From an uncultured Prevotella sp. (lineage in GTDB: Bacteria; Bacteroidota; Bacteroidia; Bacteroidales; Bacteroidaceae): a stretch of 13,377 bases of DNA. Below, one piece after another: positions 1 to 7,242 of this stretch. The notes beneath the pieces are model-generated. The model had not been told where the DNA came from. It did not search any database and was given only the letters and a program-made list of their open reading frames with translations. The DNA is taken from assembly GCA_902497035.1 (NCBI GenBank), contig CABVDL010000074.1, positions 1 to 13,377 on the forward strand, written 5' to 3'. The position numbers and the translations under genes are program-made. Numbering within the stretch: position 1 is the first letter of the stretch; each line of letters opens with the position of its first letter.

Positions 1-102
1 GGCGGCTGGTGGCCGGCACCAGGCCGGCCACTACACTGACACCATAGCCGCACACCTCCACGAACTTTATTTGCTGCGCCAGACCAAATTCTGCCCTTGG
101 TA
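1..102 (+). repeat. Dispersed modular repeat, copy A (all three modules)
   Basis: Module 1 (1-45) is identical base for base to 271-315. Its core can fold as a 9-bp stem (9-17 with 23-31, GTGGCCGGC/GCCGGCCAC, loop ACCAG) or as a competing 6-bp stem (6-11 with 17-22, CTGGTG/CACCAG). Module 2 (49-80) matches the reverse complement of 13269-13300 at 29 of 32 positions. Module 3 (80-102) matches 332-354 at 19 of 23 positions and contains ACCAA/TTGGT arms. The element may begin left of the window. No open frame or transposase lies in or next to it. Function is unknown; a REP- or MITE-like non-autonomous repeat is the likeliest class. Confidence 0.8.
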
Positions 103-270
103 AGGCATTTTCCCCGCGCATCAGCGGGATTAGCGTAAGCGCTGTATAGGTTTCGCAGATAGCGAAGGTTTCATTGATGCCCGCCTCTGCGCTGTCAGCG
201 AGGTCTGCGTGAGCTAACAGGGAGGTTGCGCTTACGCTAATTTAGCAGATAGAGACAGGCATACATCACC
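103..270. repeat. Structured non-coding stretch with a 14-bp inverted repeat
   Basis: No credible gene is visible here. A perfect 14-bp inverted repeat (129-142, ATTAGCGTAAGCGC, with 228-241) encloses 85 bp. Smaller hairpins can be drawn at 113-128 (CCCGC/GCGGG), 132-143 (AGCG/CGCT), 152-166 (TTCGC/GCGAA) and 184-203 (CGCT/AGCG with outer CCT/AGG). There is also an imperfect direct repeat, with GCAGATAG at its heart, at 151-168 and 241-259. The 113-bp unit bounded by the inverted repeat could be a miniature element, a structured RNA or old repeat debris. No clear target-site duplication flanks it. Confidence 0.5.
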
Positions 271-354
271 GGCGGCTGGTGGCCGGCACCAGGCCGGCCA
301 CTACACTGACACCATGATACGACAAGGCAGGCAGACCATATTCTGAATTTGGTA
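271..354 (+). repeat. Dispersed modular repeat, copy B (middle module missing)
   Basis: Positions 271-315 are identical to 1-45, including the 9-bp hairpin (279-287 with 293-301). The 32-bp second module of copy A is absent, and the third module follows at 332-354 (19 of 23 matches to 80-102). In this copy the third module folds as ACCA-t-ATT / AAT-t-TGGT (335-353). It sits 18 bp beyond the mutL stop codon, so the operon's message may end in or before these hairpins. No T-run follows either hairpin on the minus strand, so they are not convincing intrinsic terminators. Confidence 0.75.
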
Positions 355-372
355 TCTATGCACGGACATCCC

Positions 373-2232
373 CTACCCTAACATCTGCTCGATGTCGCGC
401 TGTTTGAGGATGCAGAGCGTGGCTTTGCCGTCGGGCGTGTAGTTGACGCTCCCGCACTGGAAGAGGCTGTTGATGATCTTCTCCATCTCGTCGTTGCCCA
501 GCACCTGCCCATAGGGGATTGCGGCGGCACGGGCCAGCCGGAGCGCCAGTGACTCATGCACCTGGTCGATGGCCGCTGACTGTTCCTCTGCCGTGTCCGA
601 CAGCATGTCGTGGAGCAGTGCGGGAATGTCGATGCCCTCGAAGCCCTCGGGAATGGCATTGACAGCGAACGTGCTGCCGCCGAGCGACGTCAGCTCGAAG
701 CCCATCTGCGCGATGTCGTCACGGAGGCGGTCGAGCGTGACAATCTCCTGGGCCGAGAAATCCACCGTCTGTGGGAACAGCACTTTCTGCGAGTGCATCG
801 CGTGCGACTTCAGCCGCCGCAGGTAGTCCTCGAAAAGGATGCGCACATGGGCACGGTGCTGGTCGATAATCATCAGACCCGACTTCACCGCCGTCATGAT
901 ATAACGGCCCTTATACTGGTAATGGACGGGCGACTTCTCGGCTATCAGGCCGTCGTCAGCATCGGGCGCCCCGGACGTCCCGGGGAAGAGCATGGTGTGG
1001 TCGGGCGCCGTCTCAGTGCCGAGACCACTATAAAGTGTCTCCCACTGGTCCGGCACCTTAGGCTTGGAGGGCATGTCCAGGCCGTCCTGTCCCAGCTTGC
1101 TTTGATGTGTCGCCGCGCCCGTCTCTCTGAAAGGATTGTAGTCGGGATTATAGTCCACCTTCGGCATGGTGAACTGCGCCCCCTGCGTATAGACGGGAAT
1201 GTCGGGCTTGCCCTCAACATCGAAGTCGATGGTTGACACGTCGTTGAACGAGCCAACCGCGTCGCGCACTGCAGCGTAGAGTATTTGCCAGATGGCCTGC
1301 TCGTTCTCAAACTTGATCTCTGTCTTCGTGGGATGGATGTTGACGTCGATGTCCTTCGGGTCAACGTCGAAATAGAGGAAATACGGCACCTGCTCGCCCT
1401 GCGGCACGAGACGCTCATAGACCGTCATCACAGCCTTGCTGAAATAAGGATGGCGCATGAAGCGGCCATTGACGAAGAAGAACTGCCGCGCGCCTTTCTT
1501 CTTGGCCGACTCGGGCTTGCCCACGAAGCCACTGATGCCGCACACCGACGTCGCCACTTTCACGGGCAGGAGGTCCTGGTTGATGCGCTTGCCGAAGACA
1601 TCGACGATGCGCTGCCGCAGCCCGCAGGCCCGCAGGTTGTAAAGTTCCGTACCGTTGCTGTGGAACGTGAAGGCGATGTTGGGATAGACGAGCACGATGC
1701 GCTCAAAGGCCGCAATGATGTTGTTGAGCTCGGTGGTGTTCGACTTGAGGAACTTTCTGCGGGCAGGCACGTTGAAGAAGAGGTTCTCCACCATAAAGTT
1801 GGAGCCAGCCTGGCAGGCGCATGCCTCCTGCGACACCACCTTCGAACCGGTGATGCAAAGGTCGGTGCCGATGTCCTCGCCCTGCTGCCTGGTTTTCAGC
1901 TCCACCTGGGCCACGGCGGCTATCGAGGGCAGTGCCTCGCCGCGGAAACCCATCGTGTGGAGGTTGAACAGGTCGTTGGCCTGCCGTATCTTCGACGTGG
2001 CATGGCGCTCAAAGGCCAGTCGCGCGTCGGTTTCCGACATGCCGCATCCATCGTCAATGACCTGTATCGACGTGCGTCCGGCATCGACGACCGACACGTC
2101 GATACGCCTCGCACCGGCATCGACGGCATTCTCCACCAGTTCCTTGATGACCGAAGCAGGTCGCTGGATGACCTCTCCGGCCGCAATCTGATTGGCCACC
2201 GTATCAGGCAGCAGTTGTATGATATCGCTCAT
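373..2232 (-). CDS. mutL: DNA mismatch repair protein MutL
   Basis: MutL couples mismatch recognition by MutS to strand incision and removal. The 619-residue product has the full GHKL ATPase domain at the N-terminus: QIAAGEV and ELVEN (catalytic Glu34), DDGCGM at 60-65, ATSKI at 78-82 and GFRGEA at 95-100. The transducer domain with FVNGR (about 253) and HPTK (300-303) follows, then a Pro/Gly-rich linker (about 340-435) and the C-terminal dimerisation domain. The endonuclease motif DQHA-x2-E-x4-E appears eroded: residues 457-468 read DQHRAHVRILFE, with Arg for Ala and Val for the first Glu. The usual CPHGRP motif is also not recognisable near NYTPDGKAT. The ATG overlaps the upstream gene's TGA as ATGA, suggesting translational coupling. 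This is the last gene of the run. Family identity is certain; loss of nuclease activity is inferred. Confidence 0.97.
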   Translation of the reverse strand: MSDIIQLLPDTVANQIAAGEVIQRPASVIKELVENAVDAGARRIDVSVVDAGRTSIQVIDDGCGMSETDARLAFERHATSKIRQANDLFNLHTMGFRGEALPSIAAVAQVELKTRQQGEDIGTDLCITGSKVVSQEACACQAGSNFMVENLFFNVPARRKFLKSNTTELNNIIAAFERIVLVYPNIAFTFHSNGTELYNLRACGLRQRIVDVFGKRINQDLLPVKVATSVCGISGFVGKPESAKKKGARQFFFVNGRFMRHPYFSKAVMTVYERLVPQGEQVPYFLYFDVDPKDIDVNIHPTKTEIKFENEQAIWQILYAAVRDAVGSFNDVSTIDFDVEGKPDIPVYTQGAQFTMPKVDYNPDYNPFRETGAATHQSKLGQDGLDMPSKPKVPDQWETLYSGLGTETAPDHTMLFPGTSGAPDADDGLIAEKSPVHYQYKGRYIMTAVKSGLMIIDQHRAHVRILFEDYLRRLKSHAMHSQKVLFPQTVDFSAQEIVTLDRLRDDIAQMGFELTSLGGSTFAVNAIPEGFEGIDIPALLHDMLSDTAEEQSAAIDQVHESLALRLARAAAIPYGQVLGNDEMEKIINSLFQCGSVNYTPDGKATLCILKQRDIEQMLG

Positions 2233-2513
2233 AATGTCAAAAACAGTAAAAGCACCAGCAGCAACAAAACAAAGACTATCAGCAGAATGTTGGAGCCGAG
2301 GAGCAGCCTCAGCGGTCCCGAGGCGGTGCGCTGGCGGCTGAACCGTCCCCGCAACTCGTCCTCAAAGGCCGACGGGTGCTTTTTGCCGTCCGGCTGTCCC
2401 AGCTCCTCCCTGGCACGCTGCGCTATCTCACGCAGCCGGTCGTCACGCTCACTGTAGTAGATGGGCGTGTGCTCGAAACGGCGGGGCTTGCGTGTCTGAA
2501 ACAAAATATTCAT
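2229..2513 (-). CDS. Small tail-anchored membrane protein, unknown function
   Basis: The product is 94 residues. The N-terminal half is basic (TRKPRRF near the start), followed by a charged, probably helical stretch (YYSERDDRLREIAQRAREEL). It ends in one very hydrophobic segment (about residues 73-94, nearly all Leu/Val/Ile), so it is probably anchored in the inner membrane by its C-terminus with the rest in the cytoplasm. I chose the ATG at 2513 because a strong AGGAGG lies 9 nt upstream and the MNI...TRKPRRF start resembles small proteins I recall at this locus in other Bacteroidota. A GTG at 2540, overlapping the previous stop as GTGA, would add 9 residues. The gene overlaps mutL by 4 bp and follows the OstA-like gene by 23 bp. 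I do not recognise a named domain or a function. Confidence 0.8.
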   Translation of the reverse strand: MNILFQTRKPRRFEHTPIYYSERDDRLREIAQRAREELGQPDGKKHPSAFEDELRGRFSRQRTASGPLRLLLGSNILLIVFVLLLLVLLLFLTL

Positions 2514-2522
2514 AAACCGTCT

Positions 2523-2528
2523 CCTCCT
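2523..2528 (-). promoter_or_regulatory. Strong Shine-Dalgarno site deciding the small ORF start
   Basis: The minus strand reads AGGAGG here, 9 nt before the ATG at 2513. The recQ, guaB and clpP starts have no such site and show A/T-rich leaders typical of Bacteroidota, so this one is unusual for the window. It supports the internal ATG over the upstream GTG at 2540. It lies 8 nt past the OstA-like stop codon. Confidence 0.6.
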
Positions 2529-2536
2529 GATTTGAC

Positions 2537-4360
2537 TCACCGCTTAACCGGCACTGCGCGCGAGTGTTTCGCCGATGTTGGCCTCGCCGGGCTTTTCTCC
2601 GACAGCGATGCCTCCGCGGTGGCGGCTGGCCGTTCCTCTTTCCGCCCCGCAGCACTTCCCGACAGTTGCTGCAACGGCGGCGCATGGCGCTCCACCACCT
2701 TAATCTCGGTGCCCTTGGCCTTGCCGCGCCAGTTGAACACATCGTTTTTGTCAACGGGCCGTATATAGTCGAACCATACAAAGACATCGAGCCGCTCCTT
2801 GCCCGGCGGTATCTGCGTCATGGGATAGAGCGTGCCGGTGGCCTTGGGCATCCAGATGCGCTCCAGCTTGCGCTCGGGCGAGATGAACATGCGCATGGTG
2901 TCGGTCTCGACATAGTTGAGTCCGATGAGCGAGCTGTCCTTGCTGTCCTGTGGGAAGTAGATGGCGCGCACGTTGCTCACGGCGTCGGAGCGCCGGATGT
3001 TGCCTCCGGTGAAATAAGCATAGATGTCGCGCGACGAGATCTGGTTGTAATGGGTGCTGTCGGGCATCATCTCTATCGACAGTGCCTGTCCCAGCACCCG
3101 CGCCTCCCTGACGGTGCTGTCGTTGGCGAACGCCTTTATCACCACTCCCGTCAGCTGTCGCGGCCCGCTCCAGGCGATGGGGTCGCCATACATGGTCATG
3201 CACGAGTCGCGGCTGTTGCCGACCAGCGAGTCGCATACGGCCTGCAGGTCGGTGCGGAACATCCTCACCCTGCGGTAGCAGTGTACCTTGCGGTAGACCG
3301 AGTCGGTGTTGATGTTGAACGTCTCCACCCGCATCGTGTCGGCGTGCATATAGACCGTGTCCTTCTGCGAATAGTCCTTGACCAGGGCCCGGCGCGTGGC
3401 AAAGCCCTTGCCGGTCTTCTCGTTATAGACCACCTCGCCGCACGTGAGCTCGTTTTTGTTCTTCTTGTCGACATACACCACGTTGCCATAGCCGCGGTTC
3501 TCCCCCGTCTTGCTGTTATAGAATAAGGTGTCGCCCGTAATCGTCTTCTCCTTATTGACAATGGTGGAGCGTCCGAAGAGGCGCGCGCGGTCCGACTTGG
3601 TGTTGAACCAGGCGTCGGTGGTGCTGACCTTGCCGTCCTTGTTGACGATGATTGACGGCCCGGTCTTGCCCCTGCCCTTGTCGGGGGTGTAGAGGCCGAC
3701 GACGTGGGCCAGCGACTTGCCGGTGTCGTAATAGAGCGTGTCGGTGGAGACGCGGTTGTTGGGCGTGTGCAACTGCACGTCGTAGTAGAACACGGCGCGC
3801 TTGGTGTCGGTGTTGTACTCGCCCCAGTCGGAGCTGAGGCGGTTCTTACCGTCGACGAGCTGTCCGCCCCTGAAGAAATAGGCCGTGTTGTAGAGGCGGT
3901 CATAGTTGAGACTGTCGGTGTGGAGGGTCTGTCCGCGGTGGCGCAGCACGACGTTCTTGCGGGCCTCCATCATCTGGCCCATACCGTCGTACCAGGCGTT
4001 GTCGCAGGCCAGCGACAGCGTGTCGCCCTGCCTGAACCTCACATGGCCGAAGGCGCGGAAAGAGTTGGAGGCCTGGAAATAATAGGCGCTGTCGCACAGC
4101 AACGTGGCGCCCTTGTGACGGAACTCCACATGTCCCTTGGCAATCTGCGCCTCGGGATTGGGACCGAACATGTCATACTTCAGCACGTCGGAATGGACGA
4201 GGTAGACGCGGTCGTCAACAGCCGCACGGCGTCCCCGCTGCCGCGGGGCGGCAATGGCGCTCAGCAGGCCAAGGACAAGCAGGCATAGAACCATCGCTGC
4301 GACAGTCCTATGCCCCGTAAAATGTCTTGAGAACGAGTCTCTATGTCTTATTTTATCCAA
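2537..4360 (-). CDS. OstA-like (LptA/LptD N-domain family) envelope protein
   Basis: The 607-residue product has a hydrophobic export segment (VLCLLVLGLLSAIAA, about residues 24-38). A long series of beta-rich repeats follows, such as AKGHVEFRHKGATLLCDSAYY, spaced through about residues 50-320 in the way of OstA/LptA jellyroll domains that bind lipopolysaccharide in the periplasm. Residues 320-540 continue beta-rich (MYGDPIAW...LTGVVIKAF), and the tail (about 550-607) is a Pro/Ala/Ser/Lys low-complexity stretch. No LptD beta-barrel is present, so it is not LptD itself. The start shown is TTG, overlapping surA by 13 bp. An ATG at 4294 is possible but would leave a signal peptide with no positive n-region. 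Lying beside two periplasmic isomerases supports a role in outer-membrane assembly; lipopolysaccharide transport is inferred from the family. Confidence 0.82.
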   Translation of the reverse strand: MDKIRHRDSFSRHFTGHRTVAAMVLCLLVLGLLSAIAAPRQRGRRAAVDDRVYLVHSDVLKYDMFGPNPEAQIAKGHVEFRHKGATLLCDSAYYFQASNSFRAFGHVRFRQGDTLSLACDNAWYDGMGQMMEARKNVVLRHRGQTLHTDSLNYDRLYNTAYFFRGGQLVDGKNRLSSDWGEYNTDTKRAVFYYDVQLHTPNNRVSTDTLYYDTGKSLAHVVGLYTPDKGRGKTGPSIIVNKDGKVSTTDAWFNTKSDRARLFGRSTIVNKEKTITGDTLFYNSKTGENRGYGNVVYVDKKNKNELTCGEVVYNEKTGKGFATRRALVKDYSQKDTVYMHADTMRVETFNINTDSVYRKVHCYRRVRMFRTDLQAVCDSLVGNSRDSCMTMYGDPIAWSGPRQLTGVVIKAFANDSTVREARVLGQALSIEMMPDSTHYNQISSRDIYAYFTGGNIRRSDAVSNVRAIYFPQDSKDSSLIGLNYVETDTMRMFISPERKLERIWMPKATGTLYPMTQIPPGKERLDVFVWFDYIRPVDKNDVFNWRGKAKGTEIKVVERHAPPLQQLSGSAAGRKEERPAATAEASLSEKSPARPTSAKHSRAVPVKR

Positions 4361-5802
4361 CCCTGATATTCGTATTTACCATTTCTGTAACGGTCGGCCA
4401 CACGCACGTAGGTGTGCTTGATCTTGTCCACGACCCACTGGTGGAGGAAGTTCTCGCGCTCCTTGTTTAGCACCACCTCCTTCATCACCTGGAAGTCCTC
4501 GGTGATGGAGGCCTTATGGCCGGGCGTGCGGGTCTTGAGCTTCACCACGGCGACCACGGTCTTGCCCTTGCTGTTGACCATCTGGAACGGCTTCGAGATC
4601 TCGCCCACCTTCATCGTGTCCACGACACGCGCCACCTCTGTCGGCAGGTCCTTCATCTGGAAGCGTGAGGTCATGCCCTCAGCCGTATTGTTCGACATCA
4701 GTCCCTGGTTGTTCTTCGTGTCCTTGTCGTCAGACAGATAGCTCGCGGCCTGCTCAAAGGAGAACTTTCCGGCCCGGATGTCGTTGGTGATGGAGTCGAG
4801 GCGGTGCTCGGCGGCGGCAATCTCGTCGGCCGACACCTTGGGCTTGAGCAGGATATGGCGGACATTAATCTTGTCGCCGCGCTTGTCGATGAGCTGTATG
4901 ATGTGGTAGCCGAACTCCGACTCTACAATCTTTGAGATTTTCTTCGGGTCGGTCAGGTTGAACGCCACGTTGGCAAATGCGGGGTCGAGAAGGCCGCGGC
5001 CGGTGTAGCCGAGCTCACCGCCCTGCCGTGCCGAGCCCGGGTCCTCGGAATAGAGGCGGGCCAGTGTGGCAAACGTCGTCTCGCCCTTGTTCACGCGGTC
5101 GGTGAAGTTGCGCAGCTCGTCCTTGACGCGGTTGATCTCGCTCTGCTTGATGCGCGGCGCATTGACCAGTATCTCCACCTCCACCTCGGTAGGCACGAAG
5201 GGAATGCTGTCGGCCGGGAGGTTGCGGAAATAGGCGCGCACGTCGGCCGGCGACACCTTGATGTTCTCTACGAGCTTCTGCCGCATGCGCTGGATGAGCT
5301 GCTGATTTTTAAACTCGTCGTGCAGCTCGTTGCGCATGTCGTTGATGCTCTGCTTGCGGTATTCCTCCAGCTTCTCCTGCGACCCGGCGGCCTCAATCCA
5401 GCGGTTGATCTGCTGGTTGACGCCCTGCACGACATCAGCCTCCGGCACGTCGATGGAGTCGATCTGCGCCTGGTGGAGGAAGAGCTTCTGCACGGCCAGC
5501 TGCTCGGGGATGCTGTAGTCGGGGTCGGCCCCGAAGTTGATGCCCTCGGCCAGGCCCTGCATGCGCATCTGCTCGACGTCGGACTTGAGGATAGGCTCGT
5601 CGCCCACCACCCAGATCACCTCGTCGATGACGCTGTTCTCGGGAATCTTCACCTCCTTAGCGGCGGTATCGGCCACGGCGGAGTCGGCCTTTACGCCGGC
5701 AGGAGCGTATGCGCCCATGCGCGAGCCTTGCGTGCCGGCCACTGCCGTCAGGGCAAGCCCCAGCACGGCGGATACAGCTATTGAGATTTTGTTGATGTTC
5801 AT
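4348..5802 (-). CDS. surA: SurA-like periplasmic peptidyl-prolyl isomerase with two parvulin domains
   Basis: This is a chaperone/isomerase for outer-membrane proteins in transit through the periplasm. The 484-residue product starts with a signal peptide (NINKISIAVSAVLGLALTAVAG, cleavage near residue 23). A SurA-type N-terminal domain follows (about 57-180, beginning IDEVIWVVGDEPILKSDVEQ). Two parvulin units come next: the first about 205-305, with LYSEDPGSARQGGELGY and FGYHIIQLIDKRGD, and the second about 311-422, opening INVRHILLKP. The second is less canonical in its SDD...NNQGLM segment, so isomerase activity may rest mainly in the first. It starts 3 bp after the previous isomerase stop and overlaps or abuts the OstA-like gene, so it is almost surely cotranscribed with both. 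The symbol is by family; orthology to E. coli SurA is likely but not proven. Confidence 0.9.
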   Translation of the reverse strand: MNINKISIAVSAVLGLALTAVAGTQGSRMGAYAPAGVKADSAVADTAAKEVKIPENSVIDEVIWVVGDEPILKSDVEQMRMQGLAEGINFGADPDYSIPEQLAVQKLFLHQAQIDSIDVPEADVVQGVNQQINRWIEAAGSQEKLEEYRKQSINDMRNELHDEFKNQQLIQRMRQKLVENIKVSPADVRAYFRNLPADSIPFVPTEVEVEILVNAPRIKQSEINRVKDELRNFTDRVNKGETTFATLARLYSEDPGSARQGGELGYTGRGLLDPAFANVAFNLTDPKKISKIVESEFGYHIIQLIDKRGDKINVRHILLKPKVSADEIAAAEHRLDSITNDIRAGKFSFEQAASYLSDDKDTKNNQGLMSNNTAEGMTSRFQMKDLPTEVARVVDTMKVGEISKPFQMVNSKGKTVVAVVKLKTRTPGHKASITEDFQVMKEVVLNKERENFLHQWVVDKIKHTYVRVADRYRNGKYEYQGWIK

Positions 5803-5805
5803 TGA

Positions 5806-7227
5806 CTAATGATTATTGACTGTTTTGAGTACGCGCTCGTCGACCTTCACCTTATAGCGCTTGCGCAGGGTGCTGACCCATTGCTTCTCCATTGCTTCCT
5901 GATAGTCGGAGACGACTTCGGAGCGCACGTCGTCGACATCCTCCGGGGCCGACAGCCTGCGGCCAAAGACAGCCATATAGGGATAGTCCTTTATGGGCTT
6001 GGCAACGGTGTCCACGCCAAAGATTTCCTTGTCCACCTGTGCGTTCATGCCTTTGGTGAAGATGCCCTTCTCGGCACGGATGCGCAGCACGGAGTCGTTG
6101 TTGAACGTGTTGCGCAGTACGTCAACCCATTTGTCGAAAGGCACGTTCTTCAGCGCATCCTTGACCCGCTGCACATCGGCCTGCTGGCGCGTGCAGTAGG
6201 CGATGCCCTTGAAGCGCGGCTCGCTCCAGCTGTACTTCGCCCTATTGTGCCTGAAGAAATTGTCCTGTCCCACAGAGTCCTGCTGCGCCTTCTGCCAGAC
6301 CGTACGGTTGGCCATGTCGTAGAGCAGCAGTCCGTCGTGGTATTCCTGAATGAGATACTTCAGACTGGGGTCGTGGCGCTCCATATCGAGCATCTTTTCC
6401 TCAAGCACCTTGGCAGGCGTGGTCTGCCGGGCCTTGGCTATGGAGTCGAGCTTATCATTGATAATCTGCTCGCGCAGGTTGCGGGCGTCGATAAACTTAT
6501 AGATGTCGGCACGCTGCGAGGCGTAGTCGTAGAAGTTGCGGTGGGCTTTTCTCAGGATGATATGCCAGCCGAAAGGCGAGGCGAAGGGCTTGCTCAGCTC
6601 ACCGTCCTTCAGCGCCCAGGCTGTCTGCTCAAACTCCTTGACCGTGTTGCCCTTGGCAATCCACGGCAGCTCGCCGCCTTTTGCGGCCGTCCCCGGGTCC
6701 TGCGAGTACTTTCTGGCAATGGCCGCAAAGTCGGCGCCCTTGCGCAGCACGTTGTACAGCGAGTCAATCTTGGCCTTGGCGGCCTTCTTCTGCTTGTCCG
6801 TGGCGTTGCGGGGTGACTGTATCAGGATGTGGGCCACCTGCACCATGCCGCCCGTCGAGTCGATACGCTCCTGCGTCTCCCTGTAAATCTTCCGCGCAAA
6901 GGCCTCAACGTCGGCATCGGTTATCATCGCGGGCCTGATCTGCTGGTCACGGTAGCCCGCAAACTCGCGTTTGAACGACTGCGCGGTATCCAGCTTGGCG
7001 TCGAGGGCAGCCTCCACCTTCAGTTTGTAGGCCACAAACAGCGGCACATAGTCTTTGACCGATTTCTTGTCAATGACGCCGTCGGAGTTGTTCTTGTTGT
7101 AGGAATACTCAAATTCGGAGCGGGTCACGGGCTTGCCGTTGATGTGCATGACCACGGGGTCAGAATTCTGGGCCAGCGACACGAGGCCGGCCATCGAGAG
7201 CAAAAAGACTGGAAGTATCTTCTTCAT
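5806..7227 (-). CDS. Periplasmic PpiC/parvulin-type peptidyl-prolyl isomerase
   Basis: The 473-residue product has a signal peptide (MKKILPVFLLSMAGLVSLAQ). A SurA_N-like helical region that includes NGKPVTRSEFEYSYNKN (about 22-115) follows. One clear parvulin domain lies at about 128-229, with VAHILIQSP including His133, KYSQDPGTAAKGGELPW, and SPFGWHIILRKAHR with His222. The C-terminal half (about 230-473) is largely helical and has no second recognisable parvulin domain. It begins 15 bp after guaB and ends 3 bp before surA. Being followed by a second, two-parvulin isomerase suggests paralogues sharing outer-membrane protein folding work. It could be called a PrsA- or SurA-like protein; the precise role is inferred. 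Confidence 0.88.
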   Translation of the reverse strand: MKKILPVFLLSMAGLVSLAQNSDPVVMHINGKPVTRSEFEYSYNKNNSDGVIDKKSVKDYVPLFVAYKLKVEAALDAKLDTAQSFKREFAGYRDQQIRPAMITDADVEAFARKIYRETQERIDSTGGMVQVAHILIQSPRNATDKQKKAAKAKIDSLYNVLRKGADFAAIARKYSQDPGTAAKGGELPWIAKGNTVKEFEQTAWALKDGELSKPFASPFGWHIILRKAHRNFYDYASQRADIYKFIDARNLREQIINDKLDSIAKARQTTPAKVLEEKMLDMERHDPSLKYLIQEYHDGLLLYDMANRTVWQKAQQDSVGQDNFFRHNRAKYSWSEPRFKGIAYCTRQQADVQRVKDALKNVPFDKWVDVLRNTFNNDSVLRIRAEKGIFTKGMNAQVDKEIFGVDTVAKPIKDYPYMAVFGRRLSAPEDVDDVRSEVVSDYQEAMEKQWVSTLRKRYKVKVDERVLKTVNNH

Positions 7228-7242
7228 TGGGGTCGGCAGAGG

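Noticed and set aside
129..241. Insertion sequence or MITE with defined ends
   Set aside because: The 14-bp inverted repeat is real, but I see no target-site duplication, no transposase and no second copy in the window, so I report it only as structure.
335..353. Hairpin after mutL as the operon terminator
   Set aside because: The stem is imperfect, it belongs to the third module of the dispersed repeat, and no T-run follows on the minus strand.
1..354. CRISPR array at the left edge
   Set aside because: There are only two direct copies, 270 bp apart, with unequal modules and no regular spacers, and there are no cas genes.
1285..2457. 390-codon plus-strand frame opposite mutL and the small gene
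   Set aside because: It spans two overlapping minus-strand genes with supported starts, and it shows no domain or plausible promoter of its own.
2537..4360. Full LptD outer-membrane translocon
   Set aside because: The protein has OstA-type N-terminal repeats but no C-terminal beta-barrel region; it ends in a low-complexity tail.
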